Part shown: in pieces, positions 56,814 to 64,000 of the stretch
How the letters are laid out: every line of letters begins with the position of its first letter
Position numbering within the stretch: position 1 is the stretch's first letter
From: Chionoecetes opilio
Lineage: Eukaryota > Arthropoda > Malacostraca > Decapoda > Majidae
Direction: 5' to 3'
Length of the DNA stretch: 64,000 bases
NCBI GenBank assembly: GCA_016584305.1
Contig: JACEEZ010018130.1
Coordinates: 1-64,000 of the forward strand
Notes under the pieces: generated by a model
What the model was told of the DNA's origin: nothing
The model's input: the letters and a program-made list of their open reading frames with translations, nothing else
Databases searched by the model: none
Program-made: the position numbers and the translations under genes

Positions 56814-57130
56814 TCTTAATTGTTTGCCAGCATTATCCCTGTGGATTTTTAGTGCCTTATACTGAACAATGATTGCAAAGCTACTATGTTTTGCCACGGT
56901 ATATTGTGAAAGGAGGTTTTAATAAGGGGAGGCGCATCAAGCAGCCTACCCCTTATTAAACCTGCCCACTATATTAATGGACAGGTTTAATAAGGGGAGG
57001 CTGCTTGATGCGCCTCCCCCTTATTAAACCTCCTTTCACAATATACCCTGGCAAAACATAGCAGCTTTGCAATCATTGTTCAGTATAAGGCACTAAAAAT
57101 CCACAGGGATAATGCTGGCAACAATTAAGA
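56814..57130. repeat. Near-perfect 317-base palindrome
   Basis: Arms of about 150 bases (left from CTTAATTGTTTGCCAGCATT, right to its inverse ending CAATTAAG) with a 17-base spacer, 56965-56981. Only a handful of mismatches. Each arm contains TTTAATAAGGGGAGG and its inverse, so smaller alternative hairpins are possible. No ORF. It could be a foldback/MITE element. Confidence 0.9.
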
Positions 57131-57469
57131 CTACATTGGTACAATGCACTGGAAAATATAAAAATATACAATAATATGGATATTATAGAATAATACTTCA
57201 TTGATGTTCTTTATCACTTAAAACGAAACATAAATGTTTGCTATAAAACAGCTTACAATTTTGAGCAAACATTTGATTATGTTATGGCAAAATATTAACA
57301 GCTAAGCAAAAATTGGTCTTTAATCATAATTTTCAAAATATGCCTATTTGAAAAACATGACATACACACACATTCAAACACAAAATCTATTTTACTCAAG
57401 GTTATCAAAATAAGTTGATACAAAAGTAAAGTAATAGACACACATGGTCATCTTCACATGGCCATCCTC

Positions 57470-57674
57470 TTAAAATAAGAGATTTAATGAAACATTTTCT
57501 ATGGTAAAAAAAGACAAATAATTCCTCTGACAATATAATACTCAGTCATTTTGGACTATTCACCAGATTTTAAACATGAAGATTAGAAAAGTTCTATTGT
57601 AAGCATTTAAGACTCAACATTGCTGCTAAGTAAACAAATCAGGGTATATACGTAATATAATATATATATATAGA

Positions 57675-57733
<59 letters not shown>

Positions 57734-58020
57734 ATGTATAATGGTAAACATCAAAGAAAATAGTAGAAATGTAATACTGCCATCCGAGAAACAAATATTT
57801 ACCTATTACTAACCATATGTTATCAGTTTGATTAATTGATATGCAGTATATAAATATATGGTATCTTAAGACCTCTTAAATAAGAGATTTAATGAAACAT
57901 TTTCTATGGTAAAAAAAAATAAATAATTCCTCTGAAAATATAATACTCAGTCATTTTGGACTGTATTCAACCAGATTTTATACATGAAGACTAGAGAGAC
58001 TAGGAAAGTTCTCTTGTAAA
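57470..58020 (+). repeat. Direct repeat pair, about 140 bases
   Basis: 57478-57610 and 57876-58022 both start AAATAAGAGATTTAATGAAA and share ATTTTCTATGGTAAAAAAA, AATACTCAGTCATTTTGGAC and ACCAGATTTTA. The 260 bases between hold a (TA)n tract (57655-57735). Possibly an internal duplication of the non-coding flank of the Harbinger remnant next to it. Confidence 0.85.
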
Positions 58021-58029
58021 CATTAAAAA

Positions 58030-58200
58030 TCATCAACACCTGAACCTATTTTTCAAAAGTCCAAATGTATTTTCAATAACACTCTTGTTTTTGAAAGTTT
58101 CTTATTAAATGTTATTTCACCTGGGGTTAAGTTCCCAAAATCCTTGAATGAATCATCAATCCAGTCTGCAGAGTAAAGGCTAAATCGCCAACTATGTGAT
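58030..58200 (-). pseudogene. Harbinger (DDE_4-type) transposase, short 3' remnant
   Basis: The minus strand reads ISHSWRFSLYSADWIDDSFK and then TFNKKLSKTRVLL. After a one-base shift comes IENTFGLLKNRFRC. The F-N-x-x-x-S-x-T-R-V-x-x-E-x-x-F-G-L-L-K-x-R-F motif is the conserved end of PIF/Harbinger-type nucleases and contains the last catalytic Glu. Everything upstream was lost, and the LTR element begins directly at 58203. Confidence 0.82.
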
Positions 58201-58202
58201 AT

Positions 58203-58833
58203 TGTTACGCCTGGCGTTATGCATGTAGTGGTGATGGTGGAGGTAGTGGTGGTGGGGAGGCATGTTGGGGTTGAGTGGTTGTGTGGGAGGCTGGAGGCGG
58301 GTCAGTGTGTATGAGCGCGGTGGCACCGTGGCGGTGTGAGGGGGTAGGTACGACATTGTAGACGCGCAATGAGGTGGCGCGAGGGGGTGGGTGTGGGGTC
58401 TGGGGCGGGGAGCGGGGCAGAATGACGTGACCTTGGTGCAAATTCTTGCTGGCACCCATGAGGCAGTAAGAGAGACACGTAAACGCAGGAAGACGTGCGT
58501 CGCTGCTGGTAGGGGAGTGGCCGCCAGATCCCTTTGTCTTTTGTGACTGTGGTGTTTGTAACGTCATCTTTACGACATCCTTCAAGCGATTGGAGATGAC
58601 GTACACACATGTACTCTTTGTGCTTGTGGCTTTTGGCCTTTGTCAGTAAACCACAAACTTCCTTAGTGTTTTCCTTCGCCTTTGTGTTGATCTTGTGATA
58701 TACTAGCTCACCTAACCCTACACGCCGAACTGTCGCTGTAAGTAAGTCTAGCAGCAGTGGATATTGTAACACGGCCTTGCACAGCCTCACCTGAGATCCC
58801 TGCAGTGTGTTGGTGAGGTCCAAGAACGTAACA
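58203..58833 (+). repeat. 5' LTR of a second LTR retrotransposon
   Basis: It starts TGTTACGCC and ends ACGTAACA, so TG...CA ends with a 7-base inverted TGTTACG/CGTAACA. It is followed at once by a primer-binding site. The Pro/His-rich minus frames (58192-58937) are antisense of the LTR and not genes. Confidence 0.85.
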
Positions 58834-58835
58834 AT

Positions 58836-58856
58836 TGGTGTCAGTAGTGGGATTGT
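58836..58856 (+). promoter_or_regulatory. Primer-binding site
   Basis: TGGTGTCAGTAGTGGGATTG lies 2 bases after the LTR, the place and TGG start expected for tRNA-primed reverse transcription. The length of the match suggests a single tRNA species; I lean to a leucine tRNA but cannot verify. Confidence 0.75.
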
Positions 58857-58897
58857 GTGTGTAGAGTGAGAGCCGGTTATTGTACACGCGGTCAAGA

Positions 58898-59440
58898 TGG
58901 CGTCGGAAGAGGAGAAGGCGAGTGTATCGTTGGACAATGAGCTGACTCAGCAGAATGAGACAAAGGCGCGGAACAAACCTTGGGTGAGCCGAGCCAGGCT
59001 GGCGGGCCCGCGGATAGTGAATCGAATGTGATGAACATGCTCAGGGCGTTGATGAGTGAAATGAAGGAAAACTTGAGAGAGGCATGCAAGATAAACAATG
59101 AAAACTTGAGAGCGGCATGCGAGAAAACAATGAAAATGTGAACGAGCTGAGGGAGGCTGGTGTTGGGGCTATGTAGAGGCGAGGGAAGATGCAAGGCAGT
59201 ACACAGAAGCGATGTGTGCCGCCCTTAAGCAGGACATAAGTACGGAGGTGCAGGGCATTAAGGTGGAGGCGAGAGAGGAAGTGAGGGCGTGCCGAGAGGA
59301 TATCGCGACGCTGCAGCAGCCGTAGAACAGCAGGCAGTGCCTTAACCAGGGCCATGGACCAGCGTAAGTCGAAGCAGGAGCTCATCGAGGATAGGACTGC
59401 TGGTCGTTGTGGTCGGCCTGGTAACATGGGGTGGGGGCCC
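58898..59440 (+). pseudogene. gag N-terminal part of the LTR element
   Basis: ATG at 58898 begins MASEEEKASVSLDNELTQQN; after a shift the frame gives NMLRALMSEMKENLREACKI and NNENLRAACEKTMKM. After further shifts come REDARQYTEAMCAALKQDIS and VQGIKVEAREEVRACREDIA. It is highly charged and strongly heptad-like, so a coiled coil is likely, as in the N-terminal part of several crustacean Gypsy gag proteins. No capsid core or zinc knuckle is reached before the C-run and the N at 59489. Minus-strand frames are antisense. Confidence 0.65.
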
Positions 59441-59444
59441 CCCC

Positions 59445-59489
59445 CGCCCCGCCCCGTTCCTCTCCCCTCCTTCCCCCCCCCCCGCCCCN
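59445..59489. other. C-run ending in an N: probable contig join
   Basis: A 45-base tract of almost only C and T ends with the only ambiguous base of the window (59489). The LTR element stops here without its pol or second LTR, so sequence on the two sides may not be adjacent in the genome. Confidence 0.75.
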
Positions 59490-59589
59490 GTAACTAGAAT
59501 CAACTTAAAGGTTATAATGGAGAGAGTTTCACTTTCTTTTCAGAGACACCAACTACTTTTTTCTGGCTACAATAGGTGCTTTTTCTAAT

Positions 59590-59956
59590 GGTGCAATTTA
59601 TTTGCGCAAAACCCCCAAAAAAAAATATAAAAACTATATATAACTTTTATATTTAAAATTATATTATATATATATATCTATATTATAAAAAAAAAACATA
59701 TATATATTATATATATATATTATATATAATAATATATATTTTATAACATTATGTATATATTATACAATTATATTATCATATATATATGTATAATATATAT
59801 ACATATATATATATACATATTTTTATATATACATATAATAATATATATACATATATATATTAATATATATAACATATATATATATAATATATTATAATAT
59901 ATAAAATAAAATATTATATAAATATATTATATATATATAATATATATATATATATA

Positions 59957-60008
<52 letters not shown>

Positions 60009-60103
60009 CTATATATATATACAAAATATATATATACATATATATACATATATATACTTTATATATTATACTTATATATCATATATATATACATATATAA
60101 TAA

Positions 60104-60179
<76 letters not shown>

Positions 60180-60313
60180 TATATACATATAATATATATA
60201 TAGATATAAAATATATAATTATTTTATATAATATATATATATATATTATATATATATATATAAAAACTATATATTATATATATATAATATATATATATAT
60301 AATAATATACATA

Positions 60314-60350
<37 letters not shown>
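59590..60350. repeat. Long AT-rich/(TA)n tract, left of the Tc1 element
   Basis: More than 700 bases with almost no G or C. Frames here encode only Tyr/Ile/Tyr repeats. Confidence 0.97.
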
Positions 60351-60351
<1 letters not shown>

Positions 60352-60353
60352 CA

Positions 60354-61900
60354 GTAGGGGACGTAAATATTGGCGGCGCGGTCCTATGCCAACGCGCAGA
60401 ACACATTCGATAATAACTATGAAGGATGGCTGCTTACTTTGAATTTTATATTTGACGGCATCCCACTACGTCTAACGTCTATTAAGCATAATAAAACAAT
60501 TTAAAATCACCTTTTGAAAGTAGTGTGGATAGAGGAATTTCTGCCAACATCATGAGTAGCGCTGCATTTTCACGTTATAAACAAAGGCAAACCGGTTCCC
60601 AGAGCAAACTACAGAAAAACTAAACATACTCACTATTTTAATTTATTGGGCATTTTGGAAACTCTGCAAGGGAAACGGGGGCAGTGCTCTGTGTTGTCAG
60701 TTGTCACTGAGCTCAAGGTCACGAACCCAGTGACCATTACAGCCTGTGCAGGGGGGTTGCCGCGGAGGGAGTTGCCACCCCGGGGCATTTTAAGAAAACA
60801 GCGTTTTGCCTCTATCTTCCCTCTTCTGTGGACTATGGGAGGTATAGACCAGTGACAAGTGATGACATTAGTGCTATTTCGTCACTCCACAAGGCAGGAC
60901 ATCAGTGAAAGATATTGCTTTAAAAACACAGGCGTTAGTGTGAGAAGTGTCAGCCGTGGGTGCAAACAAATTTCAAACTCTGGGGACGACGATTTGCCGC
61001 GGAAAAAAATTACCCCTGGCAGGCCCCCTAAAACCCACCCAAGAACATTAACATCATCAAGCGTGATGTTGAAAGTGTTCAAGTATTTCCGGCAGACAAA
61101 AGGAAAATAACCATGTACTGCTGGGTGGGAAATGTCTGTCAGGACAGTGCGACGTCGAGTCCATGACGACCTTGGATTTAAACACTTTGTTGCGCGACCT
61201 AAACCTCTCCTAAAAGAGGTTCATAAGGACAACAGACTTCAGTTCTGCCGCAAGTACCTCCCTTGGGGTACTGAGAACTGGAAAGGAGTACTTTGGAGTG
61301 ATGAGGCAAAATTTACAGTTTCCAGCAGCAGGAAAAAGAAAGTTTATCGCCCCCCGGGCAGTGATCCGTACGCGCCAAAGTTCACACAAAACACTGTAAG
61401 AAATTTCCCCGATTCCTTAATGGTGTGGGGATGCTTCTCTTTCCATGGTGTTGGGAAACTTGTGGTGCTCCCCAAAAATGAGTCAATGAAACCAAATAAT
61501 TATTTGGAACTGCTGTGTGACAATCTGCCTGATTGCTTCGAGGGTGCCAAGCCCACACATTCGTGCAGGATAATGCACCCTGCCACAAAGCAAAATCGGT
61601 GACAACCTGGGTTCATGACTGCTCTGTGGACTTCATTGAGGATTGGCCAGCCTATTCTCCTGACCTTAATCCCATTGAAAACTTGTGGTCCATTATCAAA
61701 CGCAAGTTATGTGACCATGATACCTCCACGCTTCCCCGACTAGAAGCGGCACTCCTCAAATTGTGGACAGAAATCCCTCTGTCCACGTTACAAAACTTGA
61801 TAGAAAGTGTCCCATCACGTTTGAAAAGAGTGCATTAGACGTAAGGGATGCCAACAAAGTATTACATTAGGGAAGTAATCACTGTTTTTTGTACCATCAT
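60354..61900 (+). mobile_element. Tc1/mariner-type transposon
   Basis: It starts at a TATACAGTAGGGGACGTAAA boundary where the AT tract ends, consistent with a TA insertion site, and contains one transposase (60859-61838). The expected inverted right end is not found before the next AT-rich tract at about 61920. It is either lost or too decayed to see. Confidence 0.82.
60859..61838 (+). pseudogene. Tc1/mariner transposase, DD35E, frameshifted
   Basis: Cut-and-paste transposase. The N-terminal helix-turn-helix is spread over two frames (KAGHQ, GVSVRSVSRG, 60880-60970). A GRPPKTHPRTL hook lies at 61020, the second helix-turn-helix at MSVRTVRRRVHDDLGFKHFV (61132), and RLQFCRKYLPWGTENWKGVL at 61230. 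The first catalytic Asp is in VLWSDEAKF (about 61290-61316) and the second in FVQDNAPCH (about 61562). The Glu is in SPDLNPIENLWS (about 61672), 35 residues after the second Asp and in one uninterrupted frame. It ends SRLKRVH at 61838. At least four frame changes are needed, so it is inactive as read. Confidence 0.9.
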
Positions 61901-61924
61901 ATTTTTTTTCCCTTTTCTATAACC

Positions 61925-62815
61925 CATATTATTATTAAATACATATATAATATATAATATATAAATATATAATTATATAATTTTTAAATAAAAATATTTT
62001 TCCCAAAAATAAAATTATAATATAATAATAAATTAATAAATTTTTACATATATAATATATATAATATCAATTATAATATATAATAAAAAACATTTTAAAA
62101 TAAATATTATAATATAATATATATATAATTACATAATAATAAATACTACATATAATATATAATATAATAAAAAAATTTTTAATAATAATATATATAATCC
62201 ATAATATTATTTATATATATATATACTCAATATATATCTTAATAAAATATACTAATATTTTATATATATTTAAACATATATATATAAAATATATAAAAAT
62301 ATATCACATAAAATTATAATATATTTATATAAATATATTAAATATATAAAAATAATAAAAAATTATACATTACATTATATAAATATAAAAAACCATATAT
62401 TATATATCATATATAAATACATAAAATAACATATATTATAAAAATTACATATAAAAATAATAAAAATTTAAATTTTTAAAAATTTATTAATAATATATTA
62501 ATTATATTTTTGTATAAATATAAATTTAATATATAATTATCATATAAATAAAATAATATAAAAATATATACTATATTATATATTAATATATTATATATAT
62601 AATATATTATAACTATTTATATATATATATTATTACATATATTAATATTATAACTATATATATAATTTTAAAATTTTAATAATATATATATATATACTTT
62701 AAAAATATTTTATATATATATAATAATAATATACATATACATATACATTCATATATATAATATATATTATATATATATATATAATATTATATATTAATAT
62801 TAATATATATAATAT
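61925..62815. repeat. Long AT-rich tract, right of the Tc1 element
   Basis: About 890 bases of A/T with very few G or C and irregular rather than pure TA repeats. It also contains (A)n and (T)n homopolymer stretches. Confidence 0.97.
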
Positions 62816-63010
62816 TGACTTTTTCAGGGTGAAAAAGACACTCGTCATTTTGGGGTTGTTTATGCGCGTGCAACTTTTCCCCAAAAAGGCACTTGGGCAT
62901 ATCAGGCTAAAATATTAAAAAAATTAAAATATTAACTGCTAAAGCAAACTCTAAAAGATTTTTTTTTAAAAAAATAAAATAATCCCATATTTCTAAAAAA
63001 AAAAACTTAA
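62816..63010. other. Unassigned stretch
   Basis: A/T-rich with several homopolymer runs of 4-10 bases. No feature recognised. Confidence 0.5.
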
Positions 63011-63013
63011 TTT

Positions 63014-63660
63014 TTACTTGCAAAAACCCTTTGGGGTGTATTTTTCTAGGTTTGGCAGAGGACTGAATGAACAGTAGTTTACAGGTAGCATTTCGGCTCG
63101 TATGTGGCGATCGAAACGAGAGTCGGACAATCGAAACAGTGTGATAATCATTTTGAGTATATGTAATTGGTATGAAGTGACTTGGTTATTAAGATCAGGG
63201 GACAAGTGCTTGATGTGTATGGATTCTAATAATTTAGTGTCACTAGAGAAGTTTGCCTTTGATAGGATACTAAAGTCATTCATAGAAAAAGGGTGATCTA
63301 GATCATGTGAGTGTGAGCGGATTGCAGATTGCGAAGGTGAAGAGATGGGTCGACCAGTACGTGCAGAGACACCTTTATGTTCAGAGAACCTAAGGGTTAA
63401 ATTCCTTGCCGTCTCGCCGATGTATCTAGCGGTACAGCTAGAACATTTGAATTCGTAAATTATATTAGAGATAAGAGCTTTAGGTATAGGGTCTTTATAT
63501 TTGAAATGTGTTCTTAAGGTAAATGGATTAGTAAAAATAAATTTTAATTTTGAGTTAGGAAGGTGTAACTTAAGTAAATCATTGAGTTTTTTACGAATGA
63601 TATAACTGAGATGGCCATAAAATGGAAGTTTAATATAATGTGTGTCTAATGTAATCCGCT
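63014..63660 (-). mobile_element. Penelope-like element, GIY-YIG end (minus copy)
   Basis: The minus strand reads, from 63660 down, THYIKLPFYGHLSYIIRKKL, then the nuclease core IIYEFKCSSCTARYIGETAR (63390-63480) with RFSEHKGVSARTGRP, and SHSHDLDHPFSMNDFSIL. The end is LLESIHIKHLSPDLNNQ (63100-63300) in the frame stopping at 63014. The core pattern I-x-Y-x-F-x-C-x2-C-x4-Y-I-G-E-T, with two Cys ahead of YIG, is that of Penelope-like GIY-YIG nucleases. It is intact over this part. The RT would lie beyond, but the strand turns round at about 63650. Confidence 0.9.
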
Positions 63661-63990
63661 CACACTCGCATGATCTAGATCACCCTTTTTCTATGAATGA
63701 CTTTAGTATCCTATCAAAGGCAAACTTCTCTAGTGACATTCAATTATTAGAATCCATACACATCAAGCACTTGTCCCCTGATCTTAATAATCAAGTCACT
63801 TCACACCAATTACATATACTCAAATGATTATCACACTGTTTCGATTGTCCGACTCTCGTTTCGATCGCCACATACGAGCCGAAATGCTACCTATAAACTA
63901 TTGTTCATTCAGTCCTCTGCCAACCTAGACAACATACACTCCAAGGTTTGCTAAGTATAAATTGTGTTTTTATTTTTTACATAATATAGG
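63645..63990 (+). mobile_element. Penelope-like element, inverted partial copy
   Basis: The plus strand repeats the last part of the same protein in the opposite direction, IRSHSHDLDHPFSMNDFSIL to LLESIHIKHLSPDLNNQ (63653-63827), plus the following non-coding segment to about 63960. It matches 63040-63325 inverted at roughly 95% by eye. Together they form an inverted repeat with arms of about 300 bases and a spacer of about 330 bases carrying the nuclease core. Confidence 0.88.
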
Positions 63991-64000
63991 ATTATTTTAT

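Noticed and set aside
58192..58937. Pro/His-rich minus-strand frames of up to 211 codons
   Set aside because: They lie across a well-defined LTR (TG...CA ends, primer-binding site next to it); the composition is that of antisense LTR sequence.

Overview
This window looks like repeat-dense intergenic DNA from an arthropod, most probably a decapod crustacean. The reasons are an overwhelming load of decayed transposons from many classes, very long (TA)n tracts, TTAGG-like motifs (the arthropod telomere repeat) inside a short repeat family, spliceosomal introns, and tRNA-derived SINEs ending in the CTAGTTGTATTTACAGGGC motif I associate with decapods. There is no bacterial operon structure, no rRNA and no CRISPR. 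Nearly every coding region is broken by single-base shifts, and the two arms of a large palindrome differ by independent small indels. I therefore suspect unpolished long-read sequence, and some breaks may be sequencing errors rather than biology. A single N at 59489 in a C-run suggests a contig join.

Layout. 1-19590: a giant inverted repeat (arms about 9.6-9.8 kb, 9-nt spacer at 9766-9774) in which every repeat appears twice in mirror order. From the outside in these are an RTE LINE 3' end, a PIF/Harbinger-like MITE in an older repeat, LINE 3' ends, a tRNA-like SINE head, a hairpin element, a TTAGG-bearing MITE, a CACCCAT minisatellite, a widespread 'ACCTCCGCC' MITE, and an RNase H-bearing LINE cut exactly at the palindrome centre. 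19321-21970: the rest of the RTE LINE (minus). 22000-26230: an unoccupied copy of the older repeat, a SINE and stacked MITEs. 26238-27665: a Penelope-like element. 27910-28370: (TA)n.

28650-33012 is the most gene-like segment: a PHD/FLYWCH zinc-finger (MULE-type) remnant, a Shisa-like membrane-protein gene, and a three-exon Myb/SANT-like gene. 33664-36719 is a 3.06 kb DNA transposon with 14-bp terminal inverted repeats around a transposase-like ORF of a family I recognise but cannot name. 36720-37930 is a compound foldback block. 38853-46603 is a Ty3/Gypsy LTR retrotransposon with LTRs, PBS and PPT, carrying an RTE LINE inserted in its integrase. 47416-54569 is a hAT transposon split by a 4.9 kb inverted-repeat-bounded element that itself holds a nearly complete EN/RT LINE. 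54578-58200 contains (TC)n and (GA)n tracts, a 317-bp near-perfect palindrome and a Harbinger transposase remnant. 58203-59488 is the 5' LTR, primer-binding site and gag of another LTR element, cut by the N. 60354-61900 is a Tc1/mariner element with DD35E spacing, between long AT-rich tracts. 63014-63990 is a Penelope-like GIY-YIG end arranged as an inverted repeat.

These genes do not form a pathway. What ties the window together is layered transposition, for which several insertion orders can be read directly from target duplications and empty sites.
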